In this document: piece by piece, positions 24,781 to 36,263 of the stretch
Position numbering within the stretch: position 1 is the stretch's first letter
Layout: every line of letters starts with the position of its first letter
NCBI GenBank assembly: GCA_018296165.2
Contig: JACKQL020000055.1
Span: 124,001-188,000 of the forward strand
From: Termitomyces sp. T153
Taxonomy: Eukaryota; Basidiomycota; Agaricomycetes; Agaricales; Lyophyllaceae
Reading direction: 5' to 3'
Length of the DNA stretch: 64,000 nt
Position numbers and translations under genes: made by a program
The notes under the pieces: model-generated
Told to the model about the DNA's origin: nothing
Database searches by the model: none
What the model saw: the letters and a program-made list of their open reading frames with translations, nothing else

Positions 24781-27162
24781 GGTATCAAAGCAAGCAGCCG
24801 TTCAGGGATAAATCGATTGTTCATATGCAAAACGTCCTATAAATATCGAAAAAAGGGGATAACCAAACGGACTCGGACAAAAAGCAGGATCGCGTAAGTA
24901 CCTCATGGACAGTGCCAACCCGCGATTGCCCCATCCACTTTAGGCTTTAGGAATTATAGGAAACGTGATAGTGTCCGATAGTGTATATCCTTGATCCGAA
25001 AGAAATACGTATGTAGTGGGATTCAGAAGAGGCCAGGTCTTTTCTCAGCTTCGACAATGATAGCGTTAAGGCTCCAGTCTCTTGGGATTAATGGAGGGAG
25101 AACAAGGCGCCAGCTTAAAGGCGCAGTAAGTGCCGTACAACCGGTCAAGCAGGAAGAACGCAGCTCTAATTACATATTGCATGGATTGAATGAGGATGCT
25201 ACAATCCGTCTTTCGCGGGTTTCCCAATTCACTTTTGAGAGAGAAGTGATGTCACATATATATATATTATGCCACATCAAAGTCGACACCCAGGATAAGG
25301 TTCGATCAAGCCAAATACTGCGAATGCTTTTGGCAATTGGACGCAAAGTTGACAGGAGTTGCAAATACATACTTGAAGATTGCTTTCTGTATCTAAAGTG
25401 AATCTGGCAGCGTGCATAAATTGCCCACTGTCCTAACCCAATAAATACGTATGATCTTGCAATTCTGAGCGCAAGTACTCTGACGATTCAAGTTAGGAAG
25501 CTCCTTTGTCTTGGTCAATGGTTTCAATGAGCTAGTACTACACTCTTGGTTAGAGACTCTATCACACGGCGCGGCTTCGGAGGGTCCTGTATCCATTACA
25601 TGATACCTGACAAAAGTCCTTCTAAGCCGACCCCAAAAGCTGCATATCAATTTAACATAATCATAGCCACTATGGCGAGAATGCACTGAGATCTAATGAA
25701 CCAGTTAGGAAACGAACGAATTAGGACCAACGGTGTATTTACATTAGCCTAAGATGAAGCGTACGTTGAGCGTATGTAGGTTCTGTTGGAAATGGTCAGG
25801 GAATGGGACCCTTATTATATGTACTCAACCCCCGGTGGTGGCGCTGCGGGGTGATTTCCCAGTGAGGTGCAGAAAAGTTCGCATATATTTTGTGCAAAGA
25901 CTCAAGAGACTCAGCTTGAATGCTTGTGGGGTATGAATATGTGAATGACGCGAAAGGTGGTTGTTCTTGCATACATGCTCTAGAGAGAAGTTGACCGTGT
26001 AAAGGTTCTTCGGCCTGCCAGATGCGGGAGTCCTGGATTTAATATTGACCACCTGAGGCACGTGCCCGCGGCCGCTTCTGAGCCATTACATAAGACTAAT
26101 GCAATCAAAAATGGTTTGAATGTTTCTCAAGATAAGTATTTGGGAGGACCAGCATACACGTTTATTACGTTACGTATGCTGGTCCATGTATGTGTTCATG
26201 CCCAGGACATCAGAGTGTTTAGAGTCTGAGTCTATACGTTGACGCCGAATGGGACGCTGGTTTCGAAATGTAGGACAGCTGGAAGTTGGTCTCCTTTTAA
26301 CACTTGTCTTTCATTTTTGACGGTTGTCGTGCTGATGATGGTATTGTATGCAAGTCATTGCGCCTACAAGCACAGGAACAGATAATCAGTACCACTTCAA
26401 CAACCACCAAGCTCAGCTCACGCGACTACCGCTGCGACTGGCACCACAATCATCACAAGCACATATCCAACCCACATTTCTCAGTCTTCGAAATGCAGCC
26501 TCTCCCAGAAATTTGTTGCTCAGTATGTAGCCAACTTTGAAATGGATATTGCTCGGCTACTTCGTCGAGACTTCACGGATCCTATCTGGGCTTAGTGCTC
26601 CTTTCTCTTCCATCAAATCTGGAACATGGAATATACAAGTACGCGCCGCCCGTGAACTCCTCAGCCTTGATGGAGTACAAGGTAAAATGTTAGTCTTGGC
26701 CTAGTAGATTTGTCAACGTGGGTGAGCAATGGTCAGTGAACATGGGTGTGTGTGTCTTCAAGTGGGATTTTGTCTGAGAATCTTCTATCTGATGTAGAGT
26801 TGTAGGTGAGAAGATTAGACGTCTGAAACCGCATGCAGCATGCCGCGGAGGTCTCCAGCTTGCTTTGTGACTTCGTCTGATTTGTCCGTTAAGCGGGAGG
26901 CCATGCTATGAAGGCGATGACCCCGATCTCACGTCCAACTCCCGTTTCCTCGTATGGATCGAGACTTAATCTTCCGCTTTTCTTTCCTCAATCTGATTGT
27001 GTATATTTTTTTTTGCAACATCCGCTGACTACCTTGATACGTTGGAACGTATCATGCCCCAGGTCCTCCGTTGACTTTTTCCCATGATGTCAACCAAATT
27101 GGATTCAATGGGGAGTCACCTTTATCCTTAAACATTTATTCTATTGTCATACATTGCAAATT
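24781..27162. other. Intergenic region with a short hairpin
   Basis: 2.4 kb with no supported gene; frames of 60-136 codons lack motifs or clear introns. A 12-bp perfect inverted repeat, GGACCAGCATAC and its complement, lies at 26146-26157 and 26174-26185 with a 16-nt loop. It could be a terminator, a small RNA precursor or a foldback repeat end. Nothing else supports one choice. Confidence 0.4.
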
Positions 27163-28431
27163 CTAATTTGGTGAAGTGGGAAATTGACTGTCTCTAGTTA
27201 TATACTCCAACATATTGGTCTGTCGGATGGCTACCCAATCAATTGTTTGGTAGACACCTGACGCTAATGGTGGGGGTTGTTCTTCCATCTTGTTCAATTT
27301 GTACACCTTCAGTATTGGAAAAGCAAAGTCGTTCAGCATCCAGCCAGGGTTGAGTGTGTATGGTGAAGTCTCAAGCACCAGGCTACGCAAATTAACCATT
27401 TCCACCTGGGTGTGACCGAGTGGGTTGGAAGCAAGAACATTATTGTTGGTGTCAACGATTCTGTGCAGTTCTATTGCCTTAACGGTCGGTGCAAAGATCT
27501 GAAGGAGGCGTTTACAATCTTCCATTGAGATGTCACAATGCAGAGTCAGATGAGTTAGGCGCGGGGTATGAGTTGCATCGACCATGAGGGATAGTTGATT
27601 GCGATGACTCTGCCAGGTCAACTTTGTTACGGCAGGAAGCAAGAAGGATCCAGCTGGGGGATTGTCGGCAGAAGAAATCTCGCCCGTTGTAGGGAGTTGA
27701 ACACTCAGTGCCGTACAACGCTGATGTTGGTCATCTGTGGCGAGTCGACCGAGCCCCGTTTGAAGTCTGTGTAAATTTGCCGATGACCAATTGACGTCTG
27801 CCGTCTCGGTCAATGTCACCGTGACTGCATAGTCCGCAGAGTTATAGAGGTTTGAATTTAGTTCGTATGTGCAGGTCTGATATCTTTCTGTAGGGCCACT
27901 TCGGCTCCGGCGGTGCAATGCAAAGTGGACGGCTACTGTAGGTAGTGCATGCGGCAGTAGTGCATTCGGTTCATTCATTTCAATCAACAGCTGGAGCTCT
28001 TCAGGCTCTAGCACAGGCTCTGGTACTGTGACGAGCCCAGGTGTTGCTGATGCTCGCAACGATGACCGTGGCACTGATGGGACCAGCCTGAATATGGTAT
28101 CTGTTCGCGCCTCTGTGCCTGAAAGACCTGGCCCTGGCGTCAGAGTGGAAGCTGTTGAGCCTATGGATGTTGAAGATGATGTAGATTCTTCTGTAGTCCT
28201 GAGCTCGTCGACTTGGGGCCCCAACAGGTTTGGTGGAGTTTCAACTTGTGTCGCCCACCCTGTCGTACCGAGGTCCTGTACAGTATTTCTTCCAATTTCA
28301 TACTGCGTAGAAGTATCCTTTTCTTTTGTGGTCTTCGCATAGGAGTAGTACCGATAATACCATAATGACAGAGCCACAAGGGTAACTCCCATGGCCCCAG
28401 CCAACGGTATTCGGGAGCGAAAAGTCGACAT
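27163..28431 (-). CDS. Hypothetical protein with N-terminal membrane segment
   Basis: A single open frame of 422 codons from an ATG. Residues about 9-27 (IPLAGAMGVTLVALSLWYY) form one predicted membrane segment, followed by a Ser/Thr/Pro-rich linker. The C-terminal half has leucine-spaced segments, including LTLHCDISMEDC, which matches LHLTCDLSLEDC in the gene immediately upstream (28890-29993). That suggests a shared LRR-like domain. I do not recognise the family. The N-terminal quarter was duplicated to 31.2-31.5 kb, where it is broken. No intron is needed. Confidence 0.6.
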   Translation of the reverse strand: MSTFRSRIPLAGAMGVTLVALSLWYYRYYSYAKTTKEKDTSTQYEIGRNTVQDLGTTGWATQVETPPNLLGPQVDELRTTEESTSSSTSIGSTASTLTPGPGLSGTEARTDTIFRLVPSVPRSSLRASATPGLVTVPEPVLEPEELQLLIEMNEPNALLPHALPTVAVHFALHRRSRSGPTERYQTCTYELNSNLYNSADYAVTVTLTETADVNWSSANLHRLQTGLGRLATDDQHQRCTALSVQLPTTGEISSADNPPAGSFLLPAVTKLTWQSHRNQLSLMVDATHTPRLTHLTLHCDISMEDCKRLLQIFAPTVKAIELHRIVDTNNNVLASNPLGHTQVEMVNLRSLVLETSPYTLNPGWMLNDFAFPILKVYKLNKMEEQPPPLASGVYQTIDWVAIRQTNMLEYITRDSQFPTSPN

Positions 28432-28889
28432 CTGTCACAAAATGAGGAGTATTTTCAACAAAGAAAGCGCCATGCCTACTGAGCAATAACTGGAGATGTA
28501 ATGTACTGTCTAGGTGTTTATCGAGTGTCAGATCGAGGTGTGTCAAACGAGCCAAATCATCGCCCTTATAAATCGACCACACGATACCAGTGGCTGAACG
28601 TAGAACAAGGGAGGAGCGGTTTGTGATTAGTCAACAACAAAGGACCCACAATCTGCCTTGTTTTCTTGGAAAGGACAATCTGTACAATCACTGATTCGTA
28701 CATTTGATTTTATCTCATTTTATCTCTTGCAGCTCTGGTATTTCTTGAGACTCACAAACCACCTTTGTGGTCATATTGCACAATCCTACCATGCTCTGGA
28801 GTTCTGAAGCATCGCACTGAGCCTCGCATAAGTAGATAAGTATCAACATTATGACATATAAGCAGGACTATACATCCAGACTTTTTATT
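28432..28889. other. Spacer between the two LRR-like genes
   Basis: About 460 bp separating the upstream gene's stop from the start of the membrane-segment gene, both on the minus strand. It presumably holds the terminator of one and the promoter of the other. It is included in the segment duplicated at 31.5-31.9 kb. No clear motif was identified. Confidence 0.4.
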
Positions 28890-29993
28890 TCAGAATAGAA
28901 CATGAATATCAGTTCGACTCAAGTCGGGTGGCCGTGTCGCCAGCATATCTGGGACCCAAGGTGGACGGCCATAATAAAATTGACTTGCGGGTGGAAGCTG
29001 GTCGCGAATCCAGTTTGCATCGTCTTCCGATATATAATTACAGTCCAGCTTTCCTGTTTGGACGTTTTTCCAGATGTCGAGGCTGTTGAATGTGGCAAGA
29101 GTAGGATATGTGAGATGGAATTCTATGTGGCGTAGGGCCGGGAAATCGAATGGTTCCATCAGAGTATCAATGTTTTCGTCTGACGTTAACATCAAAGATT
29201 CCAAGCAGGGTCGCTGAACACGTACACCAGATGCATTAAATGCTAGCACCGGGTAGGTAGCCAGATCACGATGTATTCGGAGGATGCTCAACTCTTTCAA
29301 GCTGATACCGTGGTAGAGGATGTAGGAGCAGTCCTCCAGTGAAAGATCACATGTGAGATGAAGGATATGGATTGATTGCAGGACAGAAGGTGTAAAAGGA
29401 AGCCACGATCGGCGCAGTTGCTGGCGGTGACCCCTCCACTTCAAACTTCGAAGATTTGTTAAGGTGTCTAGAGGGACAAGAGAAAGAGTCTCATCGTACG
29501 GCAGCTCCACTTTCATTGGTAAGTCAATAGTGAGTCCAGTCCAGGATTCAAATGGGATTTTTGCGTATGCGAGAGCCACGAGAAATTCGCCGAGACGTCG
29601 GAAACCAAGTTCCAGAGGCCAGCCTCCGATAAACTCTGCAATGAGTTCAAATGGCTTGCTACGATCCACTCGATTCGCTACTTCCATCAGGCGTGCAGAG
29701 GGCGTGGACCGGAAGATACCACATCTACCAAGGGAGATTTCCATGCAATGCACACTGCGATTGAGAATATAGATCAGAGGATCTCCAGTAATTTCGTATC
29801 GGGGAACATCTTGATCGAGCCACCCGTAGTCTGTAACGATATCGACATCGTCTGCTGTGGAGTTGAGCTCGGGTGACCTGTTTAGAAAGGAAGGTGGGGA
29901 TGAGGACAACAAATACAAGAATCGAGGAAACATTGACATGTTGTTAGCTGCAGGAAGAATGAATTTTGATGCGGATTGAGTCATTTGGAGCAT
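28890..29993 (-). CDS. LRR-like (possibly F-box-type) hypothetical protein
   Basis: An open frame of about 368 codons from the ATG at 29993; an upstream in-frame TTG extends the frame but the ATG is shared with the duplicated copy. Segments such as LTNLRSLKW, SIHILHLTCDLSLEDC and LKELSILRIHR have the leucine spacing of the irregular repeats in agaricomycete F-box/LRR proteins. No F-box could be identified, so the function is unknown. A 3' splice-like CTAAACAG at about 29880 leaves open a small 5' intron. A decayed second copy lies at 31939-32820. The gene keeps CpGs and has no stop, so it is probably the functional copy. Confidence 0.6.
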   Translation of the reverse strand: MLQMTQSASKFILPAANNMSMFPRFLYLLSSSPPSFLNRSPELNSTADDVDIVTDYGWLDQDVPRYEITGDPLIYILNRSVHCMEISLGRCGIFRSTPSARLMEVANRVDRSKPFELIAEFIGGWPLELGFRRLGEFLVALAYAKIPFESWTGLTIDLPMKVELPYDETLSLVPLDTLTNLRSLKWRGHRQQLRRSWLPFTPSVLQSIHILHLTCDLSLEDCSYILYHGISLKELSILRIHRDLATYPVLAFNASGVRVQRPCLESLMLTSDENIDTLMEPFDFPALRHIEFHLTYPTLATFNSLDIWKNVQTGKLDCNYISEDDANWIRDQLPPASQFYYGRPPWVPDMLATRPPDLSRTDIHVLF

Positions 29994-31194
29994 GATGAGT
30001 CCAGTTTTCGAGAGATTGCTGACAAGTGTTGAACTGTTTGAAGGATCTCCAAGCAATCGGGGAGATTATATACAATTCTTGAATGCTGCTGTACAATATA
30101 GAAATATGACATTGCGCTGAAATAGTATGTTCTACTTGCAGTTGCCAAGCGGGACACAAATCTGCGTCCAAGTCGTCAACAATTACGACAAAAAACTGAA
30201 AATTGATATCCGACGTCGCAACAACTATAACTATTGATGGTCCAACAGATTGACCAAGGAAGTCCGAAAACAATAGATAGAAAGTTTAGCGAAGTAGAAT
30301 GGCCGGCGCGCCCGAGGGGGAATCAAAACTTGAAGACAAAAAGGCAAAACTTGAAGACAAAAAAAAGGATCGATTAAGGTGATTATGTAATCGATTTATA
30401 CCTAATTGTGGTCGCTTTTATTACCCGTCGCTTATTACCAACGAGGTTGTGTCTGAATCTGTGTAGTCACAAACATGGATCAATAAAATAGAAAGAAAGA
30501 TGATATTTAAGAATACAATGGGCGATTTAAATGTATCTACTCATCAAAGATTTGTACATGTACGAAAAGTGTTGAAAACAAATATTACGTTAGCCGAGAG
30601 TCATGCAGAGGAAGATGACGATAGCCTCAAATCAACATTCGATCAGTCAGGAGGAAGGAGTAGAGCGAGAAATGCCAGATACCTCTTTCTAGGCATGACA
30701 ATGAAGTACAGTATACTGCAATGGGCTCATCCTCCTCCTTATAGTCATCCCCAAGTACCGAGATTTGCACAATCACAAGGTCCAGCATCTCCTTGCCACC
30801 AACACACCAAAGGGCAGTCGGAGTGTCTCGTGCCAGATGGGGTTGAACCTATTATTCTGAACTGCACGGACTTCTCAACGACCTCCTTCCCTCTCTTGTC
30901 CTTGAGACGAGGAAGTTGATATTCTGAGATAATCGGATTCAAACAGTTTGATAAGTTGAATCTGGTGACTATATGATATAGACACGCACAGTAATTTTGA
31001 GCACATGTTTCGAATACTTTGACAGAAGCTCGACGTGACCCCGGAGTGCCTCAGGCTTCAAGACGAAGACGCTTACCCGTTACGTTGAAACATAGCTTGG
31101 TTCATAGTATATCCTAGATCTAGAATGCAAACACAATAATCCAGCTACTCGGTTCCCAGGGGCAAAAAAAGCACCAAACCCACCGGATGTCTAA
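29994..31194. other. Intergenic region between a duplicated segment and its copy
   Basis: Up to about 30345 the sequence belongs to the segment copied at 33.3 kb. The rest (30346-31194) has a few frames of up to 139 codons without recognisable motifs. A minus-strand peptide near 30.7-30.9 kb reads vaguely like an ankyrin-type remnant, but I cannot support it. Confidence 0.35.
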
Positions 31195-31553
31195 GCTGGC
31201 ACTCCTGGCGCTAGCATTATAGTTGAAGCTATGGAGCCTATGGATCAAGATGGTTTAGATTCAAGTTCTCAGGCTGAGTTTGTCCACTTGGGATCCCAAC
31301 AAGTCTCGGTGGAGCTTCTTGTGACGCTCGTCTCGTCGTACAGACATTGTGTACTATATCAGTTCCAATACCATAGTGTGTAGAGGTCTTCTTCTGAAGT
31401 CTTTGTCCTAGAGCAGTGTTGGTAGTACCATAATGACAGGACCACAAGAGTAGCTCCCGTGACCCTACCATTGATATTTGAGAACAAAAAGTAAGCATCT
31501 GTCACTAAGGTGAGTGGTATCTTCAACAAAAAAATTGGAATGCCTACTAACAA
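31195..31553 (-). pseudogene. Broken N-terminal copy of the 27163-28431 gene
   Basis: It aligns with the first quarter of the membrane-segment gene. Frameshifts relative to the parent split the peptide between two frames, and the rest of the gene was not duplicated. Recognisable parent-like pieces remain around the membrane segment and the CTATGGA(T/G)-rich linker. No product is expected. Confidence 0.7.
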
Positions 31554-31938
31554 TTTATCAGACTGAGTTGGGAGCAGTGATTGGAGATGCAGTGTACTGT
31601 CTTGATGAATGTCGAGTGCTGGAAAGTGTTGAAATTGAAGCCAGCATCCTTATAGATTGAGCATACAATAGCAGTATATGAATGTAAAACAAGAGAGGAG
31701 TATCCTTGCAATTATGTTTCACAACAAAAGGACCCACAGTTCATCTTGTTCTCTTGGAAGTTATCATTATTCCTGATTCATTGATTTCACCTCTTATATA
31801 TTCTAAATCATATCCAATGTCGAGACCCACAAGCCACCTTTGTAGTTGTATTGTATCCCTGGTGAGACATTAAACCTGTCATCTAAATGCTTGTACTAAG
31901 TATAAAGATACAACATATAGGTAGGAATCCTCTTTACT

Positions 31939-33020
31939 TCAGAAGAGAATATGGATATCAGTTTGACTCAAATCAGGTGGCCGTGTCGCCAGCATATCTG
32001 GAACCCCAGGTCGGCGACCAAATTCAAATTGACTCGGAGGCAGGAGCTGATGAAACCAGTTTGCCTCGTCTTCCGATATATAATTACAGTCCAATTTTCC
32101 TGTTTGGATGTTCTTCCAAATGTTGAGGCTGTCAAAAGTGGCAAGAGTAGGATATGTTAGATGGAATTCTATGTGGCATAGGTATGGAAAAGTGAAGGGC
32201 TCCATTAGGGTACAAATGTTTTCTTCTGATGTTAACATCAAAGACTCCAAGCAGGGTCGTTGGACACATACACCAGATGCATTGAATGCTAGCACTGGGT
32301 AGGTAGCCAGATCACAATGGATTCTGAAGATGCTTAACTCCTTCAAACTGGTACTGTGGTAGAGAATATAGGAACAATCCTCCAACAAGAGGTCACATGT
32401 GAGATGAAGGATCTGGAGTGATTGTAAGACAGAAAGGGAAAAAGGAAGCCATGATCAATGCAATTGCTGGTGATGACCAGTCCACTTTAAGCTTCGAAGA
32501 TTTATCAAGGCATCCAGGGGGATAAGGGAAGGAGAACTGGCATCATACGGCAGCTCTACCTTCATTGGTAAGATGATGGTGAGACTGGTCCATGATTCAA
32601 ATGAGATTTTGGCATTTGCAAGAACCACGAGGATTTTGCCAAGACGTCGGAAACTGAGCTCCAGTGGCCAGCCTCTCCAAAGTTTTGGGATGATCTCAAA
32701 TGGCTTTCTAAGATCTACCCTATTCACTGCTTCCCATGAGCTTGCAATGTAATTGGAGGGGCCATATGATGCAAGGGAGATTGTCATATGTTGTCCACCC
32801 CAAATACTGATCATAGGCATTCCACTGATTCTGCATCAAGGAACACCCTCTTTGAGCCACCCATAGTCCACAACAATATTGACATCATCTGTTGTTGAGT
32901 TGAGCTTGGGCAATCTGGTATGAGAAAAAAGTTAGATTTAGGTAACAAAACAGAAGACTCAAGAAAGCTTGACATAGGAATCTTGACATGGATGGCAGAA
33001 TTTGGGACATTTCAAGCATG
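31939..33020 (-). pseudogene. Broken copy of the LRR-like gene
   Basis: Frames 31939-32388 and 32455-32820 match the parent (for example LKELSIFRIHCDLATYPVL and FESWTSLTI) but are separated by a stop and frame change near 32.4 kb. The 5' part also has a stop near 32.83 kb. The start region at about 33.02 kb (MLEMSQ) aligns with the parent start (MLQMTQ), supporting the parent's ATG. Loss follows the C-to-T pattern of the surrounding duplicate. Confidence 0.75.
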
Positions 33021-33345
33021 GTCAGATTGATTTCCAATAGGCAAGGGGGGGATTAGGGGTTATACTACAATTCTTGAATGCAGCTGTTCAGCATATATAT
33101 GTGATATTGTGCTGAAATAATATTATTGTCCTGCAGTTGCCAAGTGGGACACAAATCTGCAATGGACAAAGGCTCCGACTCTAGGGTAAACAATTACAAC
33201 AAAAAATGGAAGGTCAATATCCGATGTTATAGCAATCAAGAGTTCACCATGTTCACCATATTGACCAGGGAAGCTCAGGAACAGCACAAACAATAGGTAG
33301 AAATTCTAGCAATAGCTAGAGACTTAAAGTTTCAAGACAAAAAGG

Positions 33346-34741
33346 ATATCACCCAGGTTCAATCTCCAAATGGCACTCAAAACCTTAGATAATGATTGGA
33401 ACTTCTTTTGCAACCCCAGTTGATTACTTATTTATGGCAGAATCTCTCGGAGTTTGGGTTGAATCAATGGCCGGAAACCCATACCATTTTCAGCCACAGG
33501 GTTACTTTGGGAGGTCTGTCAGCAGCAAACCTCTAGTTGAAGTCATGGAGACTAGCCAAGTTGGGTTCTTGTGATGAGCTACCTATTTTCAGGATCATTG
33601 TTCTCTCATGACCCCAACACCTCCATCATCAAACCATCATCTTTATCAACCTCTAAAGACAGTTCTTTCCCACCTTTTGAGCCAAATGTCATAGGAGTTT
33701 AATCAGTTCTGCCATTGGCCTTTCAGCTCAGCACAGTCTAAGATCTTTGACAAAGTCCTCATACATCATACTGCTGAGCAAAACTTTCTTGCATAAGGGC
33801 TTCCCATGCAGGCTCCCTTGCAGATTGAACCTTTTTCAGCTTTCTTTGCACACAACACCTCATATCCCCTTGCAAATACCAATGATGCTGCCATTTGCAG
33901 TGTCACCTCTGCAGTCCATGGTCATGTGATCTGAGATCTTGGGGTACCAAGAACTGAGAGAGAAGAAGCTTTGGGTGCTATGTAGTATTTGCTGAGAAGG
34001 CTCATCATCATCAGTGATCCTTTTCCAGACTCCTATGAAAAGTTGCACCTAATGCAAGAGTTTCTTGACCATATCAAAGCTAGTCATGATATCAGTAAGT
34101 TCCCTGATCTTATGTTCATCTTTTGCTAGCAATGACATTGTATTGCAGAGTTTGTGCTGAACAACAAACTTTACACTACTCTTTTTGACCTCACTCCCTA
34201 GGGTGCAAACACTCCTTGATCCACTACCACCACCTGGCTGTATAATTTCCATGGTCAGGAAAGGGAGGGGATAGTTACTGTAGCACAAATGTACAGCAAA
34301 AGCATGAAAAAACAAACTAATGGGACACAGACCACCCACCAGAGGAAGACACAAGGGAATACATGGATACCTCACCAGCAAGACCAATGCTGGGATGCAA
34401 GAAGCAGAGAGACATAGACATATTCAGCCAACAAGTGGAGCAAGAACCAAGAATGCCAACCATACTCAGGCACAACCTGAGGACACAAGCAGGCATGAAA
34501 AGAACATCAGACATGGAGACAGAAGAAAGGACAACATTGGAAAACAAGGCAATTGTGGTAAACCAACTCAAAAACCTTGAAAGGGAACTGAAGCAATACT
34601 CAGACCATTCTGTGTGGGACCCTAAGATGGGACAACTGGCATATGAGATTGCAAAGAAAATAATACTAGAATTAGTGGCAGCAGGTGAGAAAGGTTGGTG
34701 ATAATAGCAATGCTGATTCCACATGCACATTACAGGAAACT
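33346..34741. other. Repeat-like region with unassigned frames
   Basis: CpG-poor DNA between the duplicate and the retrotransposon nest. A plus frame (34363-34701) reads as a charged, helical peptide (LERELKQYSDHSVWDPKMGQ), and a minus stretch at about 33.9-34.25 kb also looks coding-like (KKSSVKFVVQHKLCNTM). Neither has a recognised family. They may be pieces of an older transposon. A dispersed repeat shared with 21.2 kb lies at about 33515-33590. Confidence 0.35.
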
Positions 34742-34771
34742 GTCATGACCCACTCCTGAACCTCCAGACCT

Positions 34772-35097
34772 TCTCCCCAGAACTCCCCACCTCCCCAAGA
34801 GGTTTGGGCAGACAGGCTCCTTGACTTTCATGAATGCTATCTGCAGGGAAACCTCCCTGAAACTACACAAGGCACCCTGGGAATCAATGCCAATTTACAA
34901 AACAAGCTCCATGCCTTGGTCAAAGAAATCCACACCAGTCCAAACCCCCACCCATTCAAAGACCCTCTGGACCCCTCCCACTCCTTCTATGTGCAATGCA
35001 AAGAACCTGTTGGAGCATGAAACAAAGCCTCACCTCCCATTCTCCACCAGCAGGAAGAGCTTAATGCAGCATCCAATATCTTGAGAAGCCTCAACCC
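34772..35097 (+). pseudogene. E0 gag, part 1
   Basis: The translation matches E2 Gag closely (ALVKEIHTSPNPHPF, HQQEELNAASNILRSLNP). It contains a TGA before NKASPP, where E2 has a sense codon. It is cut after 35097 by the insertion of E1; the sequence continues at 42167 (E2 shows the uninterrupted order). Where E2 has a TGA after VWAD, E0 keeps a CGA-type arginine codon, showing that the E2 stop is a C-to-T change. Confidence 0.8.
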
Positions 35098-36251
35098 TGT
35101 CAGGTTCCACTGACCCCGGGGGCTCAGCTGCACTGGGCGAGTCCTTACTAGGCGGGCGTGATCCCCTTGCACTGGCAACCAAACACTCGAAAGTGTTCTG
35201 AGCACTGATGGCTTGTGCGGATAGTCAGTGGGATGTGATCCGGACAGGTCCAGGGAGGTCCGGAGAAGTCAGATTGTGGGGAAACAGGATGGGCTTGGCA
35301 GGGTTCAGGCAGAAGACTGTATGGGAGATTTGCGGACGCAAAGGAGTAGGCGGCTACACAATCAATGGAAGCAGAGCCGGGGTTTGATGGAAGATCAATT
35401 GGAGTTGATGGAGTCTGGGACCAAGTGAAGAGCGAGGTTCAGACCTGGTGAAAGAGTGTTGGGATTCATAATCATAATCGTGGAGTTTGTGAGGTTGTTA
35501 AGTTTGAGGAAGACTTGGGCACAACGGCCGGACGAAGTCACTGAGACAGCGTCAGACAAAATGAGATGGGGTTGAGATGGAACAAGAATAGAAATAACGA
35601 GAATGATAACAAAATGGAGACAAGACAAGACTGGGAGACTGAGATAAGACCAGGAGACTGAGATAAGACTGGGAGATTGAGAGTAAGGAAAACAAAACAC
35701 GAAACACAAGAAGGAACCAATCAGACCATAGGTAATGTTAAGCAAATATCAAGACTAGAGTACAAAGAGCTACTTGACGTCTTATATACTGACTACCAGA
35801 GAACTTTGGAGTATGGCGGCTGCGGCGGCAGGGCTTGGCAGAGCTCGATGGAGTGGGTGGGTGTCAGTTGTGATCGAGAGTTGGGCCATGCTGATATGTT
35901 GATGGGATCATTTGGGGACGCGGGTCACCCCGAGGTTGTCATGATACTCCGGAATGGGTCGGAGGAACCAGGGTGTTGAGTTGATGATGGGTGGCAAAGA
36001 TCGGGAATAGCGGGGGTGGTTCTCAGGGTTTGGGAGATCCAGGGTAAGTGTCAGTGGTTGCGGGGAAGGTGTCGAAGTTGGCCAGGGGGCTGTCGGAGTT
36101 AGCCGGGGAGGCGTCGGAGTTAGCCGAGGTTGCGTTGGGGCTAACCAAATAGGCGCAGGGCATGGGCGGAAGTTTGGTGGAGTGTCGGGGGTTTTGGGGA
36201 ATCGGGAGGTTGCTGGACGATGTGCGGGGATCCAGGGGATGGGTCGTGACA
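35098..36251 (-). repeat. E1 3' LTR (left copy)
   Basis: 1154 bp, TGTCAGGTTCC...GTCGTGACA. It differs from the right LTR at many scattered positions, mostly transitions, so E1 is not a recent insertion. It contains the TATA/AGTCTTGATATT promoter block near 35.75-35.79 kb and, near the right end, a short run of the 21-bp GTTAGCCGGGGAGGCGTCGGA-type repeat. Confidence 0.9.
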
Positions 36252-36263
36252 TCACCCCCCCCT
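36252..36263 (-). other. E1 polypurine tract
   Basis: On the minus strand a G-run followed by TGA directly precedes the 3' LTR. This is the expected position and composition of the primer for plus-strand DNA synthesis. The same tract is found in E2 (44098-44110) and E3 (56549-56560). Confidence 0.75.

Larger units (their letters stand above)
31195..33345 (-). repeat. Decayed tandem duplicate of 28.13-30.35 kb
   Basis: Sequence order and content match 28125-30345: the N-terminal part of the membrane-segment gene, the spacer and the whole LRR-like gene. The two copies are direct repeats about 3 kb apart. Copy 2 differs mostly by C-to-T and G-to-A changes and has lost most CpGs present in copy 1; compare 29130-29190 with 32175-32235. 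Both genes in copy 2 are broken. Confidence 0.85.

Noticed and set aside
34363..34701. Charged helical frame as an intact host gene
   Set aside because: No family match, no promoter context, and it abuts the truncated E0; kept only as unassigned repeat-region sequence.
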